Origin: Fragilaria crotonensis
Lineage: Eukaryota > Bacillariophyta > Fragilariophyceae > Fragilariales > Fragilariaceae
DNA length: 64,000 bases
Assembly: GCA_022925895.1 (NCBI GenBank)
Contig: JAKSYS010000026.1
Span: 1-64,000, forward strand
Direction of reading: 5' to 3'
In this document: piece by piece, positions 1 through 12,735 of the stretch
How positions within the stretch are numbered: the stretch's first letter is position 1
Layout of the letters: every line of letters begins with the position of its first letter
Notes under the pieces: model-generated
The model's database searches: none
Told to the model about the DNA's origin: nothing
Seen by the model: only the letters and a program-made list of their open reading frames with translations
Translations under genes and position numbers: made by a program

Positions 1-268
1 ACGAGAAACATCCAGCCCTTCAACCTATATCGGCTCAGAGGCACGGAGGATAGACCATATGTTCGGATGCTCAATTCTACAGGCGATGACGCGCTCCGTT
101 CCTTGTCATATCTGGACGGTCCACAATCCGATCACAGGCCTGTTTGTAGACATAGATCCCAACACGATACTGGCCAACCCCTGACAAAGCAGAATATCGA
201 ATCTCCACGATCGCGATCACTTAAGTCCGAAACCCAGAACTGTAGCATATCATGCGGCAATGAAACAG
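1..268 (+). pseudogene. LINE-A ORF2, left piece (end of endonuclease domain)
   Basis: This is part of a degenerate non-LTR retrotransposon ORF2 that runs off the left window edge. Reading from base 17 gives PSTYIGS followed by RRIDHMFG, the R-x-D block of an APE-type endonuclease. The catalytic SDHR motif lies near 127-138 but in another frame (SYLDGPQSDHR), so there is at least one frameshift in between. A third frame from about 205 to 268 gives PKPRTVAYHAAMKQ, which matches the linker after the endonuclease in the intact copies at 12.7-18.5 kb and 29-32 kb. The reading is cut at 268 by Copia-1 and resumes at 6779 (YYKEHKMVERM). It is an old, non-coding copy; the family assignment is secure. 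Confidence 0.85.
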
Positions 269-486
269 TGTTAATCCTACAAGTAGATCATCCTTGCAGG
301 AAAGCATGTCTTGATTCAGTTATGAATTATCTAAAACATAGAAAAGTGAGCATTACCTTGTTCGGAGTCATCCTTCAATCCCGAGTCGTACTGTGCAGAT
401 GTAGTACCGTATAATGGTACTTGATACTTGATACATGATTCATAGCATCCTGAATGATACAGTACCGGTAGCTTGTAATATCAACA
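269..486 (-). repeat. Copia-1 3' LTR
   Basis: A 218-bp LTR with TGTT...AACA ends. It matches 6561-6778 with no difference noticed by eye. It is the downstream LTR for the minus-strand element. The adjoining inner sequence (gtccccgcgact, a purine tract on the minus strand) fits a polypurine tract and is shared with Copia-2. Confidence 0.93.
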
Positions 487-725
487 GTCCCCGCGACTCT
501 GAATTAAGTTCCTGAATCAGAGGCGAATCACACTTCCTGAACCGATCGACAGAGGCCCCGGCTACGTCGTTAACATATATAACCCTGCGACGGTCACCTA
601 CTGTTTTCGATGGACAGTTACCATTATATCGCGACTACCCAATTCGTGTCCCCGGGTGTTGGTCGTCGATTACCAGAGTATGTTATGCAACAACTCCTTC
701 ATCTTCGGTCCTGGCATTAACTTTG

Positions 726-3700
726 TCAAGATATCTGCCAAGTTCGTCTGTGTGTTTTCTTTTGCCACCCTGATGGTCCGGCAGCAATCGCTTCGCGTAC
801 GCGGTGAAAGTTAATTGCAGCGTGCTTCTTCTTGAGTGTCGATTCAGGTCGGGAATTAGTCACAACTGCCGAATTATCACAAAACACGGAGCATTCCTCG
901 GTTAGCGGAACACCCATCATCCGCAGTTTGTAACGTAGTCCCTCTATCATCTCAATCGATAGTCGCATTGCAAGTAACTCTGAACCATACGTAGACGCCT
1001 CGACCGTATTCTGCCTCTTGGAAACCAAAGTATCGGCGCTCGATTAACGAATATTAAGATCCCTGAATGTGACCTCCTTGTCTCTCTACACCCTGCGTGG
1101 TCAGCATCCACGAAACATGACATTGTGACATCCTTTCCACGTGGCGTCGGCATGTTTTCGGGTATTGCTTCGGCTGCGTCGGGGTAGAACTCGACCAGTC
1201 ACATTTGACGAATCGCTCACCTCGGAATGTCGGGATCGTATCGTCGAACACCATTGTCGATCTCGGATGATGCTTTAAGTATGCAAAATATGGAAGACTT
1301 GTTCTAAATGTCCTTGTCGTGCCGATACCAAGTACCGCGACATTAACGACACCGGCATCAAAACATCAATCCTCCCAATTTCGCAAATCCATCTGAGGAC
1401 GCCAATCAAACCTTGATAGTAGTTCAATTGTTTGCTCCCCAACTCCGCTGAAAGGTCTAACTCAGGCCGGTATCCACTTGCCAGCGGAGTCTTTGCATTT
1501 GGCAACAGTCTGAGATCGGCATCTTCAAGTTCCTTTTCCAGGTCGGCGATCGCCTTCTTCACGTATGAAGTTGACTCGAACGCCCACCGCACCTTATCGG
1601 GCTCGTCAGAATCTGGGATACGGAATTTCTTTATGTCAACGCCCAAATAAGTATCTGGTTCTTTAATGCTCCCGGGCTTCAAGGTAAAACGCTGTCCCAG
1701 GGCATCCATAAAGCCCTCCGGATCTATTCCTTGAAAAATCAAGTCGTCCACGTACGATATGACGTACTCGTAGACTTTGTCCCCGTTCGGTTTGACCGCC
1801 GCTTTCATCCACAGATCAGGGTCAGCTGACGACGCGAAGCCCAGTTCCCTTAAATTCTTAGCCAAGTAGTCGCGAAACGATCTTCCGCTCGATCTTAAGC
1901 CATAGAGAGCTTTCGCGATTATAGCTCTTTACCATTGTACTCAGGTCCTAATTGATCAGTAAACTTAGTCCACACCTTTTCCTTATTCGGTGCCGCCAGG
2001 TAAGCATTTTGAATATCACACGACAAGAGGTCTAAATCGTTGAGAGCGGCCAAGAGGAAGAAGAGTCTCACCGTATCTCTGCTCACGACAGACGCAAACG
2101 TTTGTTCCTTCGTTGCCTCGGTCATATTGCCTCGCGCTACCAATCTGGCCTTTCTAGTAAGGTCCATTTTGATGTCGAAGACAAAATATGTATCAACGAA
2201 CTCGTACCCAGGTGGAACTTTGTGTCGTCGTCTTCGATAAACTCGAATGCAGGGAAACGTTCCGAATCTCTTTTCGATCGCCTTCGTCCAGAAATCCGTT
2301 CCCGTTCTCTTGTCGATCGCTAACGCATGGGCGACACTTTTCGGGAGTTCTAATCCGTATTTGTGTGAAACCGACCAATATTTCGACTTGACCTTTTAGA
2401 ATCCTTTCTCGTTTCTTGAGTACAAATGGAACCCACCATCGGAACGCTGGTTCGTTTGACAGGTTGTTTGTAACGGCGTAGTCGGCAACTTGAACTGGGT
2501 AAGAGTCCTTTAAATCTGCCAGCGGTACCCAAGTACTGGAACCGTCTTTCCATTCGACTAATAGGCGCCAGCCCTTTGTCGTTCTCTTTGGTTTCGGTCC
2601 AGTCTTGGTAGAGTAGTACGCCTCGTCCTCTCGTAGCGCACTATGACTTTTCGTGGTCAACGATCTCCTGCATCACTTGCAAGCGTCGACCATCGTCATC
2701 TATTTGCGAGTATAAACACTCAGCAATTAGATTCGCAGTGTATGTCTCCTCCGTCCCGTCCTCGAAACACACAAGGTATTCGCGGGAATCCAATAAAGGA
2801 TTTGGGTTTGACGATCCAATTGGCTTTCCGTCATGATCTCTTTTTCGGCTTTTCACGGTGCCGCGAAGGATATCTCCGCCGCGGTCGGTTACTATCTCAG
2901 CAGTTAAGTACTGATCAAAAGCCTCCGGGGTATAATCATCAGCGTCGGAGCGTCGGAATTCTCCTCCGTCCTCCGTTGCGTCATTCAAGTCCCCGAAGAT
3001 GTCAACCAGGGAAACTGATTTTCACCAAGCTCTTCCGCCACCTCCTCGTTTGTCCGCTTATCCCCTATCTTCTCTTCTATCGATTCCAACAATTCCGCGA
3101 TCTCCTCCCTTCGATCTGCACGTTCATCAGGTGTTAGGGCCCAGAACGTGCTCCTCACGATTGGCTTTGCCGACTTCGGTAACAGGAACGCTGCGTCCCC
3201 GCCACCATAATCTTCTGCTGGCCCTAACCAGCATGCCAACTTCCGCTCGTTGTCATTGTCGAGGTAAGAAATAACTTCGTACCAACCATGCATAACGTAG
3301 AGCGAAATATCTGGTGTCCACCCATGGACCTGTTCGAAGGCAGAGCGTCCTTGTAGATCCGGATGTGTCCCGCAACGAAGGATCTGATCCTTGCGCAAAG
3401 GTTGACGAGATAATTCCAGAGTCTTCTTGGTGATCGCGTCTTGTCTTGGAATCTTCGGATCATCCTCTTCAACTCTCTGATGTCCAATTCAGCCTTGTTC
3501 TGAAACGGTGAATAGGGTTCCGTGTACTTCGGATCAATTGAATACTTCCGATCCTCTTCTTCCACTCGCCCCATCCTTCCATTGTGGCGTCGTTATCGCA
3601 CAACAATACTTCTGGAATTCCCACTTTCTTGACAAAATCATCTAGCGCATAGATTGACTCGTTCTTACGCTCCATCGGGTAAGCCTTCGTGTATCCCCGG

Positions 3701-4759
3701 CCATTCCCAATAATGTGAGCATATCGTTGCGAATCAATTGATTTGATCTTCGGTTCCATTATGTCGGCGTAAAACATCCCCTCAACCTTGATAGCGCAGA
3801 TGTGCCATCTGAGTTTTAAAACGTCGCGTCGCTGGATTCGGTATCGACCGGATTCCTTGTTGTGGTCACCTTCAAGGAGTTCTTTGCCGTCTCTAATCCA
3901 ACCATCCAGCGTCGTGCCACATTTTCTGGGGTTACATCGGAAGTCACATCTCCAGTTCGTATCGCCGCAATGCCAATCTCCTCCGAGCTCGCATCCGCTG
4001 TCGTCAAGTGCTGCGACCCTTCGCAGTATCGGGTCGGTCTGATTCAGCAGATTTACTTCGTTTGCGATTTGCATTTCGAAGGGGAACTGGCTCGCTGCAA
4101 GAACCTGCATGCAACTCTTGATCTTCTGTTTCGTTGCCTTGTGTAGGACCTTCAAGCGCCTTGCTCGCAAGTTCGTAATCTCCTCTTCGTCTTCGGAGTC
4201 CAACACATCCTCCTCCGCGAGCGAGAGCGCGAAGGTGTGGGAATCCACTCAACGTCGGAGGTGAGTTCGACATGCAGGGCAGTATTATCAAGCTCGTCTT
4301 GGGTTGGGGTCTCGAATCAAAGCCGGCAACAACTCCTTCGAGGGTAAAAGGGATTCGTAGGGGTTCGGACGGAACGAGAATACCGAATATCGAGTCAGGT
4401 GCATGTTGCCTGTGTCGTTCGTCGACGTGGACATCGTTGTCCCGGAGCTGGTTAGGGGAAAGTAACGAAAATGGTAAGGAGTCTCCGAAGTAAAGAGCTT
4501 CGTTAATGATTATCACATACGTGGCCCCGGAAGTCGGACAATCGTAGGCCGTTGCAACCGTTGCGATAGGAATCTGCTTCGACGGGTAATCAGGCGAATA
4601 AGCCTCGACCTCAGCTGATCTCCCGGTATACTCGAGAACCACGCAATTACTTCCTGCCACGCATGTGTCGGCGTGAGAGTCCATCTCGCACCGACCCGAA
4701 CGATGACACTCTCCGTGTATTGCATTGTAATCCACTGAGTATACCTCCCGCGAAACCAT
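726..4759 (-). pseudogene. Copia-1 pol-like region (protease, integrase, RT, RNase H), broken
   Basis: This is the pol part of Copia-1. In order along the minus strand I recognise the protease start (MDSHADTCVAG), the integrase region (DPKYTEPYSPFQNKAELDI), the copia reverse transcriptase with its YVDD block, and a copia RNase H ending near 726. It is a fossil spread over several frames. The closest relative in the window is the better preserved pol of Copia-2. Confidence 0.85.
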
Positions 4760-4777
4760 CGCAACGGTTCTGCATTG

Positions 4778-6147
4778 TCAGGCCTTATCCAGCTTCTGCT
4801 TCTTGTGAGCGCCGCGACCGAATTCCTTCCCGGCCGCTTCATCTGCGCTTGACTCATGGTCATCATCGCCATCATTGTCGTTTCCTTTGCCAGTTTCTTC
4901 ATCTCGTTCTTCAACTCCTCCTTGATTTGTTTCTTTAAAGCGGCCACGGATCTCTTGCCTTTCTTGTCTCCCCACTCCTTAAGCTGGTCTTTTGCTCCTG
5001 GCTCAGAAGTCGGAAGATCTTTGGCGGGTAATATTTATTCTCTAACTTAAAACCCTTTGGCAACTTCCCTGCCTTCGCCGTCTTATCCGTCTTCTCACCG
5101 CTCTTCACGCCCGAAATGTTCCTTTCCTTACTTCTCTCGAGGGTTGCCCTGTTTTCCACGGTCGTCGACAGGTATTGCTGACATGCCTGAAATTGTTCAG
5201 CAGCTTGGGATCGCCAAGCACCACTGAGACGGCAGATTCCAATTTCGGATCGGTAATCCCTTGAGAAAATCAGCAACTTTCTTGGATTCGGGACGGCCTC
5301 GGTTGGATCACAATCAAGGATTTCATTGTGAGCGGTCTGGTGGACATTGATAAAATCTTGGAATTTATACTGGCGACGCGACCCACTGTAGGACGCGTTC
5401 GCGATCGACGCGTAGGCTTTGTTCTTACGTGTGATCTTGGACGCGGTGCCTTCACACTGCGTCTTCAATGCCAAGTACGCCTTCCGACCGTCCTGCGACC
5501 TCTCGAATTTCTTGATGTATGACCACCCTTCTCCGTTTACGACAAATGTCTTCAATTCCCGATAGAATCGAGGGTTATCCAATTCGTAATGTCGTCCCTC
5601 GAGTACCGTCGCTTCAATAAGGTACTCCATTGGACTTCCAAAGTCCGCTGGATCAAGAACATTCTCTGGCGCTTCCTTTCGTCCCTGGTGAGGTAAACGA
5701 GTGGGATCTTCGCAGCACTAAGGATTTGACGAAGGTAATTCTGGAAGGACTCATTCCACAATGCCCAGTTGACCAACTTCTTAAGACTGTCAGGCTTGGA
5801 TGCATCTTCGTCTTTGCTGCCTCCTTCTGTTCCTGGTATTCTTGGCACTTGGCCGTGAACTCAGGAACCTTGTCAGCTGTGAAACTTTCGGGGTTCGCTT
5901 CGAACCCGGTCCGCTTGCGCTCATCCGCCCAGAAACGGAAGCCTTTCAAGTTCTTCACTGCGATGAATGGCATCGTAACGTTGCCTGCTCCTCGCGGTGC
6001 AGATCTAGCAACACTCCTGGCAATCGAGTCGAGATCCGACTCAGTTGCGAGCATCAAGTCATTCGGGGTTGCAAATCCCTGAGCAATCAACCACGTGACA
6101 GTCGGGGCGTTAAAGCCGCATCGTTGGAGGGCAGCGTTCATGGTCGA
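4778..6147 (-). pseudogene. Copia-1 gag-like region, broken
   Basis: This is the capsid-like region of Copia-1 (minus strand), recognised by side-by-side reading with the gag of Copia-2: both start with a short M-x-x-A-L-x-x-C-G-F-N-A block and end with a charged stretch AAGKEFGRGAH. It is broken in several places and lies between the 5' leader and the protease start. Confidence 0.75.
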
Positions 6148-6544
6148 GATATCGGTTCGGTGTGGTCTTGTGTGAAAATTCCTAAAGAAACAAGCAAGGG
6201 TATACAAGGGTGAAAACCGGGAATACCAACGCCTTCAGAGTGCCAACATTTATGCCGATCGGATAATGACTTGCCTTAATCACATTTAGGAGATTTGTTG
6301 CGAATCGGTCTTTGAGAGACTGATTCGTTCCGTGCCACGGTCATTTACTTATCCGTATGGCACGTCTATCGTAGTATTGCGGTCTTTCGGGTATGAGAAC
6401 ACTCCCTACGCAATTTCTCATCAATTCCCGACGTAATCTGCTCAACATCGTTTCATCACATGCGGCCATTCTTAGCCATGATGAAATGATCAACCGGTGA
6501 TCTCCATACTACCGATCGGATGGCGCCATTCATGTCATTGAGCC

Positions 6545-6560
6545 GTTGGGTCTGATAAAC
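6545..6560 (-). promoter_or_regulatory. Copia-1 putative primer-binding site
   Basis: The 16 bases next to the 5' LTR (plus strand gttgggtctgataaac) are the same as the equivalent site in Copia-2 (22750-22765, reverse complement). Read as a tRNA, they resemble one half of an anticodon arm: stem TGGGT, loop CTGATAA, then AC. This fits the half-tRNA priming known for copia elements, but the tRNA identity is uncertain. Confidence 0.5.
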
Positions 6561-6778
6561 TGTTAATCCTACAAGTAGATCATCCTTGCAGGAAAGCATG
6601 TCTTGATTCAGTTATGAATTATCTAAAACATAGAAAAGTGAGCATTACCTTGTTCGGAGTCATCCTTCAATCCCGAGTCGTACTGTGCAGATGTAGTACC
6701 GTATAATGGTACTTGATACTTGATACATGATTCATAGCATCCTGAATGATACAGTACCGGTAGCTTGTAATATCAACA
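6561..6778 (-). repeat. Copia-1 5' LTR
   Basis: The upstream 218-bp LTR of the minus-strand Copia-1. It looks identical to 269-486 and is followed on the outer side by acag, the target duplication. Confidence 0.93.
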
Positions 6779-9700
6779 ACAGTATTACAAGGAACATAAG
6801 ATGGTGGAACGAATGCAGCAACTCTTCAGTACGCACACCACATTATCCAGATCCAAGCTTAAAAAGAAACTTGAACAATGGGATCAAGACCAAGGGCGAG
6901 CAATGGCAAACGCGGAACGCATCATAACAAAGCCCAGGAAACCATACGCATGGTCTCCGATACTCCGCGACGCCGGTCTTTTATACCGATACTGGAGACT
7001 GAGATATAGAGAAGAGAAACACGACGAGGACTACGCCACCACCTTCGACCGTATCGAACAATTGGCTCAACAATCCAACACGAAGTTCGTACTGCCTCTC
7101 CGATCAGTCGCACTCACTCTGGACCAAGTAACAACGAACCTCAACAGTGCCGCAACACACTTAAGGAAATGCCAGAAGAACTCGATCGACATTCGATTTA
7201 GCAGCTACATTGACCTCCTCGCCAAATACGAGACAGACACCAACTCCGAAACCATGAAGCAATCGAAACACAAGGCGGGAATAGTCAGAAACACAATCCG
7301 GTCAGAACAGTGCAGAACCATGTACAGCAACATCCGACAGGTCGTCAAACCAAATCTGAACAGCGGCCTTGATAAACTCATGCTTCCAAGACACAAACAC
7401 AGCACAGAATATCCACACAACTTTCAGCACTTCCTTTCGTCAACGGATCCAGAGGATATCATATGGGACACAATACTCGACAAAGATACCATAGAAAGTA
7501 ACCTTCTTCGATATAATCGGAATTCTTTTCGGGCAGCTGCAGCATCTCCATGCGGACATGGAATCATTCACAGCGGGTTATCCTTCAACAGCCTCTCGAA
7601 AGACTCGGCGGCACTTCTGTATGGAACAATACCACCACACTGGCACGGACAAGACGACATACTACGCGAATTTTTGACCTCCTTCGCACTACCGGATGTT
7701 GTGAAGGAAAATAAGGCGATATCGATAAACATAAATGAAGATGACGTAAGCTACGGTTTTAAGAAGTGGAAAGAGACGACATCTACCTCACCGTCTGGGC
7801 GACACCTCGGACACTACAAAGCCCTAATCCGCGACCCGATCCTGCTCAAGTGCTTTACTCAGTTCATGCACATCACCGTCAACGGTGGTCTGACACTAAG
7901 ACGATGGTGCAACGCAGTCAACATCCTAATCGAGAAGGACCCAGGGCAACCAAAATCACACGCCTACGCATCATCCACCTCTTCGAGGCAGATTTCAACT
8001 TCTTCCTAAAGCTAATTTGGGGATCGCGCCTCGTAAAACGAGCGGTATCTATGAAACTCCTCAATGACGGGCAACACGGATCCATACCACAACGGAAGGC
8101 AACCGACCCGATCATGTTGACGCAACTAACCACCGATCTCTGTCGAGTTCTCAAACACAACCTAGCCAGATTCGATAACGACGCAAGCGCGTGCTACGAT
8201 AGGATCATCGTTGCCCTTGGGAATGCTCGCGGCCCGCAGGTGCGGTATGCCAGAAACAGCAGTACAAACACATGCCGACTGTCTGAAACTCATGAAGTAC
8301 ACAATCAAAACTGTGCACGGCGTCTCCGCAAGCAACTACCACGGTACAACCTTTGAACCTCTATTTGGCACAGGACAAGGAAGCGGCGCATCTCCATCAG
8401 TGTGGCTCACTCTCGTTGTTGTCCTGATGAACACCCTCGATAGAATTATACCAGAACGTATGAGCTTCCAGTCCCCGAACTCACCAGAACAACACGATCG
8501 GCTCATCGACGCGTTTGTCGATGACACCTCCCTTGGGTTTACTGACCCAGGAATGATTACTCTCGAGACAATGATAGCCAAATTGAACCATATCGCACAG
8601 ACCTGGGAGAAGATACTGTTCTACTCCGGCGGCGCACTCAATCTCTCAAAATGTTCCTGGTACACGATGTACTGGGATTGGAAGAAAGGAAGACCACAGC
8701 TACGAATGATTCACCACGACGACCCCACTCTGATGATGGCAACTCAAGGACAAACGACAGAACCTTCCACCATCCGGAGGATGGAAACTAGTGACGCCAG
8801 CAGAATACTCGGGAGTATACCTTGCTCCAGATGGAAACTTCTCTGATCAACTCCGAGTTCTCAAAACAAAAGCCGACGGATTCGCCATCAGACTACGTTC
8901 CCCAAAGTTAACGCCACGCGACATCCAAACCTTCCATAAAACAATGTACTCCCCCGCGATGCGCTACGTTCTGCCATGCCTCGCCATCGACGAAGAAGAA
9001 CTTGGCCCAGTACAGACACAGGTGATAACGGCGATGCTGCAAAAACTCGGCTACTCGTCCAAACTTCCAACTGCAATACGTTACGGCCCCGCGGAACTCG
9101 GAGGACTCGATCTGCTGGACCTTCGAACTGAGTTAGGAATCTCAACTCTGAAATACATGAGAAACGAGATCTACTCAAACACAGAGGCGGGAAAACTCAT
9201 GTTGCTCAACGTCAAATACTCCCAAATCGAGTCCGGCATGTCGGAGCCCATCCTTGAGTATCCAGGGATCCAAATATCCTACCTGACCCCAACATGGATC
9301 ACATCCATTCGCCAGTTTATATTCCAACACAACCTTACAATTCTCTCACTGACACATTCACGGTACTTCTCAGGGGCCTAAAGATAAATGTCTTATGAAC
9401 AGGGATGCACTGACTCGGTACTCAACCCAACAAAAACACGATATCAACCTGGTCCGCTTGTACCTTCAGATTATCACGCTCTCTGACATGTCGCAACCAG
9501 ACGGAATCTCCGCATGTTGCTACCACCTCAATGGAGAACGGCGACCGACACAAGTGATCCGCATCAAAACATGGCCACGACAGGAACCACCAACAGCTCC
9601 ACAAATTCGACTCTGACACGATACATCTCAGAAAACTTTCTGCGATACTCAAATAAATGGAAAGATCCCTGGGAAAATCAGACAAGAAGATCCTCCACCA

Positions 9701-11493
9701 GACGATACAAGCACCCACCACTCATCAATGCAAAGTCATATTAACTCCCTACCACTCTGGCATCGTCGACTCCTATTCGAATACAAACAAATAGCAAACG
9801 ATGTTGAGGTATGGAGAGCTTTTCGATCAAGGCAACGACTAACCATCGCCTCCGATGGAAGTCTCAGGGAAGAAGCAGGCACTTTTGGCTGGAAGCTGAC
9901 AACGAGAAACCACCACGTTCTCTTTCAAGGGTATGGGCCAGTCGACGGACCGATCGAAATTGGGAGCTCCACTCGGAGCGAACTAGGGGGCTTTACGGCG
10001 CCACTCCTATTGGTAACCGTACTGGCGAGACACTGGGGATTGCGACATAGGTGCAAGTTTCGATGGTTGGCGGATAGCGAGGTGGCCATTAACAGAGTAA
10101 CGTTCGTCACCCGGAAAGACTACTCACCAACAAAACAGCCGGACAATAGTGACTACCTGACAACCATAACAGAACTTTTCCGAGAACTCCGTCGCCCCAT
10201 GCTCACCAAGTGGATCAAAAGTCACCAGGATGGAAAAATATCATACGACAAACTGACACCCGACGCCCGCTTGAACGTTGACGTGGACGAACTGGCCACA
10301 AATGTCACCAAAACAAAAAAGCGAAACCACGGCGAGAGACGAATCATATCCCGACAATGCAGATGAGCATATCGATCCTCAACACACGGTTTTTCGGCAA
10401 TTTAGACGAACACATACGGTACCATGTAAATGGGGGATATCTTCGTGAATACACACAATCTCGTCACAAATGGCCAGATCACGTCTGGGACATGATCGAC
10501 ATGACAGCATTTGGAAAGAACTTTAAGGCAATTCCGCTAAAACATCAACCGTCGCATGTCAAATTCATCCACAATCAACTGCCACTGGGAGACAAAAAGT
10601 ACCAACGATCAGACGTAAAGGATGAGAAATTGAAACTATGTCCCACATGCTTACTTCAGGAGGAAAACATCCATCACTTTCTGCACTGTTCCCAAAACCC
10701 AGCTCGAGGCAAAAGCATCTCAGCCATGCTTCGACCATCCTGAAAGACGATCATCCCAGTCGACCAGCCTTTGCATCTTGCGTTGAACAATATTTAACAC
10801 ACCCAGGGCAACGCGTCCACTTTCACAATGACAAACTCTCCAGCCGCCTCGACGACATCCTACAAACGGCAATCGAAGAACAGAACCTCATCGGATGGCA
10901 CCAACTACTTCTCGGATACTTATCCAAGAAGTGGCTCCTGCTTGCAGCCATGGACACTCCCAACCCCGGGAAACTGAATCTATCAGCAGGACGAAGTCGC
11001 ACACACACGGCCCTCAAAGCGATTACCCTTATGGTACGAGAAATCTGGCTTGGACGAAATGAAGTCTTACATCAACATCGAGATGAGACTGACCAAGAGA
11101 TCTACTCGATGGAATCCGCAGAGCTTCGCCACTACCACTCGAATCCAACCCTTATTCAGACCTCCGATCAACACTATTGCCGCAACATCAGCCACGTTAA
11201 CCAAACTTCTACACAGCAGACCCTCCGTTCGACGACGATGGCTTCGACGAGTTAAAACAGCGCGAGCAGCCCACTTGAAAGATGGAAAAACACAAAGACA
11301 AGTAACCCAGTACATGATCGCTATCCCGCCGACACGCGACGTCTCCACAAGACTGGCAACCCTTCCACCGGAAAACATTCCAAACAGAACACGTACCTCA
11401 AACACTACCCAGCAACGCATGACAGCCTTCTTCCCTGGACGACCCCCCGACTACCATACCAACATCCAAAATCCTTCGCCCTCTCAAAGATAG
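6779..11493 (+). pseudogene. LINE-A ORF2, right piece (RT, RNase H, zinc knuckle), frameshifted
   Basis: This continues LINE-A ORF2 after the Copia-1 insertion. Domains in order: linker (YYKEHKMVERM, 6780-7700); reverse transcriptase with FDNDASACYDR (about 8170-8200), GTGQGSGASP (about 8370-8400) and FVDDTSLGF (about 8515-8540); RNase H starting ASDGSL (about 9850) with later NVDVDELA (about 10275); and a zinc knuckle C-x2-C-x8-H-x3-C (10640-10690). The final domain ends with VRRRWLRR-like residues and a stop at 11491-11493. The frame changes about eight or nine times (near 7950, 8215, 8810, 9350, 9620, 9730, 10370, 10700, 11070), so it cannot be expressed as one protein. It is more divergent than LINE-B or LINE-C and is probably the oldest LINE here. 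Confidence 0.88.
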
Positions 11494-11578
11494 AGAGATG
11501 CCTAGGTTGGGTACCGTGTGCGTCCTTGGCAAAAGTTCCTACTAGAGGTAAACCTATATAATTCGTTTTACATTTTTT
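11494..11578 (+). other. LINE-A 3' UTR and tail
   Basis: This short 3' UTR shows, in degenerate form, the same layout as the other LINE tails: GGGTAC, a small hairpin CTT-GGCAA-AAG (11525-11535), a GAGGT block, then AAACCTATATAATTC and a T-rich end. It abuts the truncated 5' end of LINE-B with no spacer that I can see; the exact joint is ambiguous within about 11571-11579. Confidence 0.65.
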
Positions 11579-12735
11579 GTCTACGAATCAATCCAATCAG
11601 TCGTCGGGAAACTCGTTTTCGGGATAGTTTGCCTGGATTACCCGCGGTTATTCAAATCGACACCTCGACTCAACAAAATCTTGATTTATTGGAGTCCATG
11701 TCCTCCAAGGAAGTGTGGATTCGAGCACCAGCATCCGTACGGGGAATGACGACAGCAGACACAAAAACCGATCTGTCAAGTACAAAGTCAGGAACGACTA
11801 GGACCGATACATCTTCTACCTACAACCACAACAGAGGTAGAAGAGGATTCGGTTCTAGCAGACAAAAGCAGCCCCCCCCGGAAGCACTACTACCGCATCA
11901 GCCCCAGGTGATGACATCGACGACCAAACGGCATTCACCCAGTCAGCAACCCAGTCAGTTGCGTCTCCATCAATGATGTCATCGGCAACATCCCGACGAT
12001 TGAACGAGCTCGAAGCTTTATTTCGGAGACAACAGCAGGAAACTTCGGAAAACGCTGTGCTCTCAACAAAAAATGCAAATAGCCTCATACAAATCGAGAC
12101 TAAACTTGGACGCCTAGATGACATGGACAATCTTCTTCAAGACAATCGGGAAAAGCTTGCTCTCACTATGGAAAGACAACAGGATTCTCATGTGCAGATC
12201 GTGGAGTTGAATATACGAGTGTCAAAACTGATGGATGTTATTGATAGAATGGCGACAAAAATTGAATCGATGACTTCGGCAATGATCACAGGCAATAGGC
12301 CAGACTCCGAACGACGCAATCAGGAAAATCTGACCGACTGCAACAGACGACGCACGCTGGAAGAAATGAAAGATACATCGACCAACTTCACTTCCTCCGC
12401 GGATGGTACACAATCGACTACGTCATCCCAAGATCGAACGATAGCACCGAATGCGACGACGCCTCACCCGAAGCAACCCACGGCGGCACACTCTTCCCCA
12501 TCTAAGAAGAAGTCTCGGCCACTTCCACGACGATATGGAAGAGATGTCGCTTGGCTCCAACGATTCTATGGAAACGCCAGTCGAAACGGAAATTCCTCCA
12601 TACCACGGTATACACGACATGTCACTTCCTGACTCATCTATCCTGGATGAATCGAACGATTTTTCTTACCAAACGCCCGATCCGGACACTCAATACAACA
12701 ACCATAGTGATTCGGAGGGAGGCGCCCCAAAATGA
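11579..12735 (+). pseudogene. LINE-B ORF1, C-terminal part, frameshifted
   Basis: This is the C-terminal third of the LINE ORF1 protein, presumably the RNA-binding partner of ORF2. It opens with RRETRFRDSLPGLP, the best conserved ORF1 block, followed by a coiled-coil-like segment (about 11990-12270: LNELEALFRRQQQ, ending in a heptad-rich run VELNIRVSKLMDVIDRM), a Ser/Thr-rich tail, and the end D-S-E-G-G-A-P-K. Frameshifts lie near 11875 (at a run of eight C) and near 12510. The stop codon tga (12733-12735) overlaps the ATG of ORF2 as ATGA. I cannot assign a known ORF1 fold. Confidence 0.75.

Larger units (their letters stand above)
269..6778 (-). mobile_element. Copia-1, Ty1/copia LTR retrotransposon fossil inserted in LINE-A
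   Basis: This is an LTR element of the Ty1/copia superfamily on the minus strand, bounded by two 218-bp LTRs (269-486 and 6561-6778) that begin TGTTAAT and end ATCAACA. Both outer flanks carry acag, consistent with a 4-bp target duplication; removing the element and one copy restores the LINE-A reading MKQYYKEH. The parts lie in copia order: gag-like region, protease with the D-S-H-A-D-T-C block, integrase, reverse transcriptase and RNase H. The coding region is broken in many places (a dozen or so). The LTRs look identical by eye, so the insertion is young although its coding region is decayed. It is clearly related to Copia-2 (22559-29071) but has different LTRs. Confidence 0.93.
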
